This document shows, one piece after another, positions 1 through 5,722 of a DNA stretch of 7,288 nt (position 1 is its first letter; each line of letters opens with the position of its first letter). The notes under the pieces were generated by a model, which was given only the letters and a program-made list of their open reading frames with translations, was not told where the DNA came from and searched no databases. The position numbers were made by a program, and so were the translations under genes. The stretch is from Burkholderiaceae bacterium (GTDB taxonomy: Bacteria > Pseudomonadota > Gammaproteobacteria > Burkholderiales > Burkholderiaceae): NCBI GenBank assembly GCA_025458735.1, contig JALORV010000025.1, positions 1 to 7,288 on the forward strand, written 5' to 3'.

Positions 1-353
1 ATGGTCTCGATGATCTGCTGCCCGACCGTGTAAAGCGGGTTCAGCGATGTCAGCGGGTCCTGGAAGATGGCGCCGATCTCGCGCCCGCGGATCTTGCGCA
101 TGTCGTCGTAAGGCAGGTTGTCGATGCGCAGGCCGGCCAGCTTGATCTCGCCAGCCGCGATCCGTCCCGGCGGCTCCAGCAGGCCGATGATCGCGGCGCC
201 GGTCAGCGACTTGCCCGCGCCCGACTCGCCAACCACGCCGAGCACTTCGCCCGGCGCGATCGAGAACGACACATCATCCACCGCGAGCAGCGTCCCGCGC
301 CGCGTCGGGAACTCGATGCGCAGGTTGCGGACCTCGAGCAGCGGATCTGCCAT
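1..353 (-). CDS. Peptide-type ABC transporter ATP-binding protein, DppD/OppD family, 3' part beyond window
   Basis: N-terminal 117 residues of the ATPase that drives the importer; DppD proteins are usually about 325-335 residues, so roughly two thirds lies beyond the left edge. The start is MADPLLEVRNLRIEFPT. Walker A is GESGAGKS (42-49) with K48 as the ATP-binding lysine. The Q-loop is IFQDPLTSLNPLYTVG (96-111) with Q98. This Q-loop and the following VGQQI segment are typical of DppD/OppD and not of general ABC ATPases. The signature, Walker B and C-terminal oligopeptide/dipeptide domain are not visible. The ATG at 353 is 9 bases past the lipoprotein stop codon, with only a weak AGGT overlapping that stop, which suggests translational coupling. 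A DppF-like partner gene would be expected next but cannot be confirmed. Confidence 0.95.
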   Translation of the reverse strand, partial: MADPLLEVRNLRIEFPTRRGTLLAVDDVSFSIAPGEVLGVVGESGAGKSLTGAAIIGLLEPPGRIAAGEIKLAGLRIDNLPYDDMRKIRGREIGAIFQDPLTSLNPLYTVGQQIIET

Positions 354-362
354 GTGCAGTAC

Positions 363-755
363 CTACTTCTTCTCGGTCGGTGGCGTGCACCCGGCCAGCG
401 GTTCGGCGTAGTCGACCCGTGGCTCGAAGCTTGCCGTCAGCCGGTTGTCGCGCACCGCCACGATGTAGTAAGTGAAGCACGGCTTCACATCCAGCTTGAG
501 CGAGCCGGTTTCCTGCGGCGCACCCGGCACCGGCAGGGCCTGCACGCGGATCACGCGCATGCCGGGGTCGACCAGCACGCGACGCTGCACGGTATCGCGA
601 TCGTCGATGCCCAGGATCAGCACCGGCTGGGTATCGAGATTGGTCTTGAAGTAGCGATCTCCGACGACATACGACTCGTGGAACGACGACGCGCACCCGG
701 ACAGCAGCACAGCCAGTCCGAGCACCGATGCGGCAATTGCGGGCTTAGCCTTCAT
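363..755 (-). CDS. Small putative lipoprotein of unknown function within the ABC importer operon
   Basis: A 130-residue protein I do not recognise with confidence. The N-terminus MKAKPAIAASVLGLAVLLSGC is a lipoprotein signal peptide with lipobox LSGC, so C21 should be lipidated, leaving a 110-residue mature protein. Residue +2 is alanine, not aspartate, which under the usual Lol rule points to the outer membrane. The mature part has alternating hydrophobic strands (VLILGI 45-50, MRVIRVQAL 66-74, LKLDVKPCFTYYIVAV 86-101) and no helix-rich stretch, so a small beta-sandwich is likely. C93 and C123 could form a disulfide. The KPCFTYYIVA pattern reminds me of small PEGA/DUF2846-like lipoprotein domains, but this is recollection, not evidence. 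The ATG at 755 is chosen for the AGGAGG 6 bases upstream. The gene lies between the DppC and DppD genes; its stop TAG overlaps the weak AGGT ribosome site of the ATPase. It could be an accessory to the transporter or a passenger. Confidence 0.88.
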   Translation of the reverse strand: MKAKPAIAASVLGLAVLLSGCASSFHESYVVGDRYFKTNLDTQPVLILGIDDRDTVQRRVLVDPGMRVIRVQALPVPGAPQETGSLKLDVKPCFTYYIVAVRDNRLTASFEPRVDYAEPLAGCTPPTEKK

Positions 756-761
756 GGAGGA

Positions 762-767
762 CCTCCT
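762..767 (-). promoter_or_regulatory. Strong Shine-Dalgarno fixing the lipoprotein start
   Basis: The minus strand reads AGAGGAGGT with AGGAGG 6 bases before the ATG at 755, a near-perfect anti-16S match. It is much stronger than the sites before its neighbours and excludes the longer in-frame GTG start at 776. The next bases, TCCTCC, make GGAGGTCCTCC almost self-complementary, but the centre is too short for a local hairpin. Confidence 0.75.
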
Positions 768-783
768 CTGCAACACGTCGAAG

Positions 784-801
784 GCCGGCGAGATTGCCGG
801 T
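784..801 (-). other. Small hairpin between the DppC-type permease and lipoprotein genes
   Basis: CCGGC (785-789) and GCCGG (796-800) form a 5-bp GC stem with a 6-base loop, plus a possible G-U closing pair. It starts just past the permease stop codon in the 46-base gap. No T tract follows on the minus strand, so it is not a normal terminator. It could stabilise the upstream mRNA end or be chance in GC-rich DNA. Confidence 0.25.
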
Positions 802-1713
802 TCAACGCAACTTCGGATTCAGGGCATCGCGCAGCCAGTCGCCGAGCAGGTTGACCGACAGCACCAGCAGGATCAGCGCGACGCCGGGGAAAATGGTGAT
901 CCACCACTCCCCCGAAAACAGGAACTCGTTGCCGATGCGGATCAGCGTGCCCAGCGACGGCGTGGTCGGCGGCACGCCGACGCCGAGGAACGACAGCGTC
1001 GCCTCGGTGATGATGGCCGTGGCGATATGCACGGTGGCAAGCACCAGCACCGGACCGAGCACGTTGGGCAGCACGTGCTTCAGCATGATCTTGAACGGCG
1101 ACACGCCGATCACGCGCGCGGCCTGGATGTACTCCTTGTTCTTCTCCACCAGCGTCGAGCCGCGCACGGTGCGCGCGTACTGCACCCAGCCAGACAGCGC
1201 GATGGCGAGGATCAGCACGCCGAAAGCCAGCTCGTTGTGCGAATCGCGCGGCAGGACGGCGCGCGCCACACCGTCGATCAGCAATGCCACGAGGATCGCC
1301 GGGAACGACAGCATGACGTCGCACACGCGCATGATGAAGGCGTCGAGCCGCCCGCCGACGTAGCCCGACAGCAGCCCGAGTCCTACGCCCATCACGACCG
1401 ACAGCGCCACCGAGGCGACGCCGATCAGCAGCGAGATCTGCATGCCGTAGATGACGGCCGAGAAGATGTCGCGGCCCTGGTCGTCGGTGCCGAGCCAGAA
1501 GCCGGGATTGCCGCCGGCCGCCCACGACGGCGGCAGCGAGGCATCGAGCAGGTTGATGGTGGCGAGGTCGAACGGGTTGTACGGTGCCACCCAGTGCGCG
1601 AACACCGCTGCGAAGATCAGCACGAACGCCGTGAGCGCGGCCGCCATCGCCACCGGCGAATGCCGGAAGCTGTAGGCGACGTCGCTGTCCCAGGCGCGCG
1701 CGAAGGCGTTCAT
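802..1713 (-). CDS. Peptide-type ABC transporter permease, DppC/OppC family
   Basis: Inner-membrane permease of 303 residues, usual for DppC/GsiD, the presumed partner of the DppB-type protein at 4580-5563. It begins with a short OppC-type N-terminal region and a membrane segment at about 21-43. LGTDDQGRDIFSAVIYG (74-90) follows in the periplasmic loop. Further segments are near 91-117, 130-150, 162-182, 215-238 and 272-291. The ATPase-docking EAA loop is at about 194-217 (EYIQAARVIGVSPFKIMLKHVLPN). SFLGVGVPPTTPSLG (241-255) is diagnostic of the subfamily. The ATG has a good ribosome site, GGAGGG, 7 bases upstream, and starts 19 bases after the receptor 2 stop codon. It is separated from its DppB partner by about 2.9 kb of hydrolase and receptor genes; in the classical dpp/opp layout the two are adjacent. 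Family is certain. Confidence 0.96.
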   Translation of the reverse strand: MNAFARAWDSDVAYSFRHSPVAMAAALTAFVLIFAAVFAHWVAPYNPFDLATINLLDASLPPSWAAGGNPGFWLGTDDQGRDIFSAVIYGMQISLLIGVASVALSVVMGVGLGLLSGYVGGRLDAFIMRVCDVMLSFPAILVALLIDGVARAVLPRDSHNELAFGVLILAIALSGWVQYARTVRGSTLVEKNKEYIQAARVIGVSPFKIMLKHVLPNVLGPVLVLATVHIATAIITEATLSFLGVGVPPTTPSLGTLIRIGNEFLFSGEWWITIFPGVALILLVLSVNLLGDWLRDALNPKLR

Positions 1714-1732
1714 TCGGTGGCCCTCCGCGGCG

Positions 1733-3337
1733 CTACTGCGCGCCCGCCTTGATGCTGACCCACTTGAGCGGCATGTAGTTGTCCGCCAGTTGCACCAGAT
1801 CGACGTTCTTCTTCATGGCCCAGGCCAGCGCCTGCTGGTGCAGCGGAATGTGGCCAATGTCGTCCTGGTGGATCTTCATCGCCTCGGCGATCATCGCGTT
1901 GCGCTTCTTCACGTCGGTCTCGGTTGCAATCGCCTTGGTCAGCTCGTCGATCTTCGCATTGCTGTAGCTGCCGAGATTGAACTGGCCCTGGCCACCGGCG
2001 CCAGGCGTTGCCATCAGGGCGAACAGCGGGTTGTGCGAGTCGTAGCTGCCGGGCGTCCAGCCCAGCAGGTAGAAGCTCGTGTTGCGCGACAGGATCTTCG
2101 GGAAGTAGGTGCCCTTGGTCTCCGCCATCAGGTTGACCTTGATACCGGCCCGCGCCAGCATGGCGGTGACCGCCTTGCAGATCTCCTCGTCGTTGACGTA
2201 GCGGTCGTTCGGGCAGTTCATGCCGACCTCGAAGCCGTTCGGATAGCCGGCCTCCGCCAGCAGCTTTTTCGCCGCTTCCGGGTCATAGGGCAGGCGCTTT
2301 TCCAGTTCCTTCGGGTAGCCGGTGATGCCCGGCGCGATCATCAGGCCGGCCGGCGCCGAGGCCCCGCGCATCACCGCCTTCTGGATCGCGTTGATGTCGA
2401 TGGCCTGGTAGAACGCCTGCCGCACGCGCCGGTCCTTGAACGGATTCTTGCCCTTGACGTTTGACGACAGCAGTTCGTTGCGTGACTGGTCCATGCCGAG
2501 GAAGATCGTGCGCAGTTCCGGGCCCTGCATGACCTTGTAGTTCGGGTTGGCCTGGATGCGGGCGATGTCCTGCACCGGCACCGGCTCCATCATGTCGACC
2601 TCGCCCGACAGCAGCGCCGCCACGCGCGTCGAGGCGTTGCCGATCGGCGTGAACACGACCTCCTGCACGTTGCCCTCGATCTTCGCCCAGTAGCCCGGGT
2701 TGCGCTGCAGCGTGGTGCGCACGTTCGGGTCGCGCGACCGCAGGCGATAAGGGCCGGTGCCGTTGGCCTTGAACGAGGCGGTGTTCTCGGTGCCCTTGCG
2801 CTTGTCGACCGGCTGCACGGCCCGGTTTTCCTCCGACCACTTCTTCGACATGATGTACCAGTTGGTGATCACGTCGGGCAGGATCGGAAACGGCTCGTTG
2901 GTGACGATGTCGATGGTCAGGTCATCGACCTTGCGGATCTCCTTGATCGCGCCGACGTAGGTCTTGACGTCGGAGCCATCGCCCTTGGCGCGGTTGTACG
3001 AGAAGATCACGTCGTCTGCCGTGAACGGCGTGCCATCGTGGAACTGCACGTTCCGGCGCAGGTTGAAGCGCCAGACGGTCGGTGCGGTCTGCTTCCACTC
3101 GGTCGCCAGTCCCGGCACCAGTTCAAGCTTTTTGCCGCGCGCGATCAGCGGTTCGTAGATGTTGCCCGTGAACGAAAGCTGGAACGACTCGTTCAGCGAA
3201 TGAGGGTCCATCGACAGCGCATCGCCCTGGTTGGCGAACTTGAAGGTCTGCGCTGATGCGGAGGCGGCGCCTAGCGCCAGCGCGGCAGCAGCGGCCCAGC
3301 CGGCAACGCGGACGAAACTGCGATCGAGGATGCTCAT
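1733..3337 (-). CDS. Periplasmic peptide-type ABC transporter substrate-binding protein 2 (SBP_bac_5)
   Basis: Complete 534-residue periplasmic receptor. The Sec signal peptide spans residues 1-29 with a clean ASASA/QT cleavage site, leaving about 505 mature residues, normal for the DppA/OppA family. Motifs: FHDGTPFTADDVIFS (99-113), NGTGPY (192-197), SNVKGKNPFKDRRVRQAFYQAIDI (292-315). Cysteines C375 and C387, 12 residues apart around PNDRYVNDEEI, match the pair in receptor 1. In the 40-residue block 290-329, 31 residues are identical to receptor 1, so the two are paralogues. LLGWTPGSYDSHN (424-436) has glycine at W+3, where DppA/OppA have the aspartate that binds the ligand amino terminus; D433 at W+6 is kept. 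The start overlaps the hydrolase stop (ATGA), with GGAG just upstream inside the hydrolase gene. It may serve the same permease with a different ligand range from receptor 1. Ligand unknown. Confidence 0.96.
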   Translation of the reverse strand: MSILDRSFVRVAGWAAAAALALGAASASAQTFKFANQGDALSMDPHSLNESFQLSFTGNIYEPLIARGKKLELVPGLATEWKQTAPTVWRFNLRRNVQFHDGTPFTADDVIFSYNRAKGDGSDVKTYVGAIKEIRKVDDLTIDIVTNEPFPILPDVITNWYIMSKKWSEENRAVQPVDKRKGTENTASFKANGTGPYRLRSRDPNVRTTLQRNPGYWAKIEGNVQEVVFTPIGNASTRVAALLSGEVDMMEPVPVQDIARIQANPNYKVMQGPELRTIFLGMDQSRNELLSSNVKGKNPFKDRRVRQAFYQAIDINAIQKAVMRGASAPAGLMIAPGITGYPKELEKRLPYDPEAAKKLLAEAGYPNGFEVGMNCPNDRYVNDEEICKAVTAMLARAGIKVNLMAETKGTYFPKILSRNTSFYLLGWTPGSYDSHNPLFALMATPGAGGQGQFNLGSYSNAKIDELTKAIATETDVKKRNAMIAEAMKIHQDDIGHIPLHQQALAWAMKKNVDLVQLADNYMPLKWVSIKAGAQ

Positions 3338-4569
3338 GGTTGCTCCGTTGAACGCCGATGGGAATCGAGCGGCAGGCCGCGCTCGGCCAGTGCCGAGAAG
3401 TACGCCGCGCCCAGCGGGATCACGGCATCGTTGAAATCATATCGGGAGTTGTGCAGGAAGCAGCCGCCAGCGCCACCGCCCTGCCCCAGCCGGACATAGC
3501 AGCCGGGCTTGACGCGCAGCATGAAGGCAAAGTCCTCGGCACCCATCGAGGGCTCGAGGTCGCGCACGACCCGGTCTTCTCCGACGAGTTCGGCGGCCGT
3601 GTCCGCCGCAAAGCGTGCCTGCTCGACATGGTTGATCGTGGCCGGATAGATGCGCTCGTAGACCACGCGCGCCTCGGCGCCGAGCCCTTTCGCCGTGCCC
3701 TCGGCCAGGTCGGTCAGGCGCTGCTCGATCAGGTCCTGCGCATCGGCGTTGAAGGTCCGCACCGTGCCGACCAGCTTCGCCTCGCGCGGGATCACCGAGA
3801 AGGCGCCGGGGTTGCCGGCCTGGATCGAGCACAGGCTCAGCACCGCCGCGTCAAGCGGACCGACGTTGCGCGCGACGATGGTCTGGGCGGCCGTCACGAT
3901 GTGGGCCGCGACCACCACCGGGTCGACGGTTCGGTGGGGGTGGGCGGCGTGCCCACCTTTGCCGCTGACCGTAATCTCGACGCGGTCGGCCGCCGCCATC
4001 ATCGGCCCGGGGTTCAGCCCGATGTAGCCCGGTTCGAGCGCCGGCCAATTGTGCATCGCATAGACCTCGTCCACTGCGAATCGGGTGAACAGGCCGTCAT
4101 CGATCATCGCCTGCGCCCCGGCGAAACCTTCCTCGCCAGGCTGGAAGATCAGCACGACGGTCCCGTCGAAGCGGCGTGTGGCAGCGAGGTATTGCGCCGC
4201 ACCCAGCAGTATCGTCGTGTGCCCGTCGTGGCCGCAGCCGTGCATCAGGCCCGAGCGCGTCGATCGATGCGCGAACTCGTTCTCCTCGTGCATCGTCAGC
4301 GCATCCATGTCGGCGCGCAGGCCGATCGCGCGCGGCGAGTGGCCGCGACCACGGATCACGCCGACCACGCCGGTGCGTGCGATCCCGGTATGCACCTCGT
4401 CGACGCCGTAGCCCCGAAGACGCTCGGCCACCAGCGCAGCCGTGCGATGCTCCTCGAAGCCAAGCTCGGGGTTGGCGTGCAGGTCGCGGCGCAGCTCGGT
4501 CAGGCCCTCGTGATGCGGCAGGATCCCGTGCAGTGGCCCCCGCAGCGCAGCGCCCAGGTAGGTTCCCAC
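3334..4569 (-). CDS. M20D-family amidohydrolase / N-acyl-amino-acid aminoacylase (HipO-like), cytoplasmic
   Basis: Two-metal hydrolase of 411 residues, normal for HipO-like aminoacylases that cleave N-acyl-amino acids, hippurate-type amides or similar substrates. It has no signal peptide and so acts in the cytoplasm. Visible catalytic features: RRDLHANPELGFEE (27-40); GLRADMDAL with D87 and D89; MHGCGHDGH (109-117) with metal ligands C112 and H114; QPGEEG (143-148) with catalytic and ligand glutamates E146/E147; MHNWP with ligand H173; GKGGHAAHPH (203-212) in the dimerisation lid; and LHNSRYDFND with ligand H373. All expected active-site residues are present. It starts with GTG, with GAGGG 7 bases upstream. 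Its TGA overlaps the ATG of the next receptor gene as ATGA, so the two are probably translated together. Its place inside a peptide-type importer operon suggests that it processes the imported substrate; the exact substrate is inference. Confidence 0.95.
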   Translation of the reverse strand: MGTYLGAALRGPLHGILPHHEGLTELRRDLHANPELGFEEHRTAALVAERLRGYGVDEVHTGIARTGVVGVIRGRGHSPRAIGLRADMDALTMHEENEFAHRSTRSGLMHGCGHDGHTTILLGAAQYLAATRRFDGTVVLIFQPGEEGFAGAQAMIDDGLFTRFAVDEVYAMHNWPALEPGYIGLNPGPMMAAADRVEITVSGKGGHAAHPHRTVDPVVVAAHIVTAAQTIVARNVGPLDAAVLSLCSIQAGNPGAFSVIPREAKLVGTVRTFNADAQDLIEQRLTDLAEGTAKGLGAEARVVYERIYPATINHVEQARFAADTAAELVGEDRVVRDLEPSMGAEDFAFMLRVKPGCYVRLGQGGGAGGCFLHNSRYDFNDAVIPLGAAYFSALAERGLPLDSHRRSTEQP

Positions 4570-4576
4570 CGCGGCG

Positions 4577-4581
4577 CCCTC
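4577..4581 (-). promoter_or_regulatory. Ribosome binding site fixing the GTG start of the M20 hydrolase
   Basis: GAGGG on the minus strand overlaps the TGA stop of the permease gene and lies 7 bases before the GTG at 4569. This spacing and the absence of any in-frame ATG before residue 88 make GTG the start. The overlap of stop codon and ribosome site suggests coupled translation with the permease. Confidence 0.65.
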
Positions 4582-5563
4582 AGTGCGCCGCCGCTGCGCG
4601 ATCGATGCGCAGGCGCGGATCGACCGCGAAGTACAGCAGGTCGACGATCAGGTTGATGACGACGAACACGAGTGCGATCAGGCACAGGTAGGCCGCCATC
4701 ACCGGAATGTCCGCGAACTGCACCGACTGGATGAACAGCAGTCCCATGCCCGGCCACTGGAACACCGTCTCCGTGACGATGGCGAACGCGATGATGCCGC
4801 CCAGCTGGAGGCCGGTGATCGTGATTACGGGTACCAGCGTGTTCTTCAGCGCATGGCCGAAGTTGACGGCGCGGTCGGTCAGCCCGCGCGCGCGGGCGAA
4901 CTTGATGTAGTCGGTGCGCAGCACCTCCAGCATCTCCGAGCGGACCAGCCGCATGATGAGCGTCAGCTGGAACAGCGACAGCGTGATCGCCGGCAGGATC
5001 AGGTGCTTCCAGCCAGTGGGCGTCAGGAATCCGGTCGACCACCAGCCGAGCTTGACCACATCGCCGCGCCCGTAGGACGGCAGCCAGCCCAGCTGCACGG
5101 CAAACACGAGGATCAGCAGGATGCCGATCAGGAAGGTCGGCAGGGAGATGCCGACCAGCGACGCCGCCAGCAGGATCTGCGACAGCCAGGAATTGCGTTT
5201 CAACGCCGTGTACACACCGGCCGGAATGCCGACCACGATCGCCAGGATGGCGGCCATGAAGGCGAGTTCAAACGTGGCGGGCAGGCGCTCCTGAATCAGG
5301 GTGGACACGGCCCGTCCCTGGCGCAGGCTGATGCCGAAGTCGCCCTGCAGGGCATTGCCGACAAAGGTGGCGAACTGCACGTAAAACGGCTGGTCGAGGC
5401 CGAGTTCGGCGCGCAGGCGGGTGCGATCCTCGGGCGTGGCGTCCTGGCCCAGCATCTGCGAGACCGGATCGCCGACATACTGGAACAGCAGGAATGCGAC
5501 CAGCGCGACCGCCAGCATGACGAGCACGGCCTGCAGCAAGCGGCGGATGATGAACGCGAGCAT
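4580..5563 (-). CDS. Peptide-type ABC transporter permease, DppB/OppB family
   Basis: Inner-membrane permease of 327 residues, the usual length for DppB/GsiC proteins, forming half of the transport channel with the DppC-type protein at 802-1713. The N-terminus (MLAFIIRRLLQAVLVML) is the classic family start, which fixes the ATG even though no ribosome site is evident. Membrane segments are near residues 9-30, 95-121, 128-156, 186-206, 243-266 and 288-314. A periplasmic loop with DFGISLRQG (residues 75-83) follows the first segment. The cytoplasmic EAA loop that docks on the ATPase is about 218-247 (ARARGLTDRAVNFGHALKN, with G227). The conserved ETVFQWPGMG is at 265-274. It is the first gene of the downstream transcription unit. 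Its stop codon is 10 bases before the hydrolase start. Unusually, the DppC partner is not the next gene. Family is certain; substrate is not shown. Confidence 0.96.
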   Translation of the reverse strand: MLAFIIRRLLQAVLVMLAVALVAFLLFQYVGDPVSQMLGQDATPEDRTRLRAELGLDQPFYVQFATFVGNALQGDFGISLRQGRAVSTLIQERLPATFELAFMAAILAIVVGIPAGVYTALKRNSWLSQILLAASLVGISLPTFLIGILLILVFAVQLGWLPSYGRGDVVKLGWWSTGFLTPTGWKHLILPAITLSLFQLTLIMRLVRSEMLEVLRTDYIKFARARGLTDRAVNFGHALKNTLVPVITITGLQLGGIIAFAIVTETVFQWPGMGLLFIQSVQFADIPVMAAYLCLIALVFVVINLIVDLLYFAVDPRLRIDRAAAAH

Positions 5564-5565
5564 TT

Positions 5566-5585
5566 CCGGGCAATAAAACGCCCGG
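5566..5585. repeat. 20-bp inverted repeat against the permease start codon
   Basis: Perfect inverted repeat CCGGGC-N8-GCCCGG with an AT-rich centre (GTTTTATT on the coding strand). It ends 2 bases before the ATG at 5563. It takes up the place where a Shine-Dalgarno sequence should be, and no purine-rich ribosome site is visible there. In RNA it would form a 6-bp all-GC stem with an 8-base loop beside the start codon. In DNA it has the size and symmetry of a dimeric regulator's operator. Confidence 0.5.
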
Positions 5586-5604
5586 CGCGGCTGGCCAGGC
5601 TGTC

Positions 5605-5637
5605 ATAGCGCGGAAATATAGCGCGGAACCTCCGCGC
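5605..5637. repeat. Clustered GCGCGGA repeats (two direct, one inverted) upstream of the permease operon
   Basis: Plus-strand ATAGCGCGGAA occurs exactly twice, at 5605-5615 and 5618-5628, with a period of 13 bases. An inverted copy of the core, TCCGCGC, is at 5631-5637. It pairs with GCGCGGA at 5621-5627 as a 7-bp perfect inverted repeat with a 3-base centre (ACC). The cluster lies between the terminator of the upstream gene and the start of the permease gene, where a promoter and its regulator sites must be. It may be an operator array or an mRNA hairpin. I do not recognise a named regulator site. Confidence 0.5.
5615..5620 (-). promoter_or_regulatory. Possible -10 box (TATATT) of the permease-hydrolase operon
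   Basis: The minus strand reads TATATT here, a one-mismatch sigma-70 -10 hexamer and the most AT-rich spot in a very GC-rich intergenic region. It sits inside the GCGCGGA repeat cluster, between the two direct copies. No convincing -35 is found at 16-18 bases. The TTGACG at 5671-5666 is about 45 bases away, too far to pair with it. A start near 5609-5606 would give a leader of roughly 45 bases. The missing -35 would fit an activator-dependent promoter, but this is weak evidence. Confidence 0.3.
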
Positions 5638-5668
5638 CACGGCCCGGCGTTCGTCGCATCGCGGCCGT

Positions 5669-5700
5669 CAAAACGAAACGGGCCGGCATAGCCGGCCCGT
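5669..5700 (-). terminator. Rho-independent terminator of substrate-binding protein gene 1
   Basis: On the minus strand a perfect 10-bp stem (ACGGGCCGGC / GCCGGCCCGT, 5691-5700 and 5678-5687) closes a 3-base TAT loop. It is followed by a T-rich tail, TTCGTTTTG (5677-5669). It lies 22 bases past the stop codon of the upstream receptor gene. Stem stability and tail make it a good intrinsic terminator. The T tract is interrupted by CG, so some readthrough into the downstream operon is possible. Confidence 0.87.
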
Positions 5701-5722
5701 CAGCAGCCCGCGCGGGGACCAC

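Noticed and set aside
756..776. Longer start of the lipoprotein at the GTG at 776
   Set aside because: It would add seven residues before a standard lipoprotein signal peptide and place the near-perfect Shine-Dalgarno inside the coding region. The ATG at 755 fits better.
754..1752. Long plus-strand open frame (332 codons) opposite the DppC-type permease gene
   Set aside because: It lies antisense to a certain gene in GC-rich DNA, and its translation is an Arg/His/Gln/Asp-rich low-complexity product typical of a shadow frame, with no recognisable domain.
2445..2461. A 17-base identical stretch shared by the two receptor genes (also at 6423-6439), as a repeat or gene-conversion tract
   Set aside because: It encodes the strongly conserved NVKGKN region of both paralogues, and flanking bases differ at silent sites. 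Protein conservation explains it.
3358..4656. Plus-strand open frame of 432 codons opposite the M20 hydrolase
   Set aside because: It is longer than the hydrolase itself, but the hydrolase has every active-site motif. The antisense product has no motif, and its composition is that of a GC-rich shadow.
4583..5608. Plus-strand open frame of 341 codons opposite the DppB-type permease
   Set aside because: The Asp/Gln/Arg/His-rich product mirrors hydrophobic codons on the other strand. The permease reading is unambiguous.
5666..5671. TTGACG as a -35 box for the operon promoter
   Set aside because: No -10-like hexamer lies 16-18 bases downstream (that stretch is GCCGGG), and TATATT is about 45 bases away. 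It also lies in the tail of the terminator.
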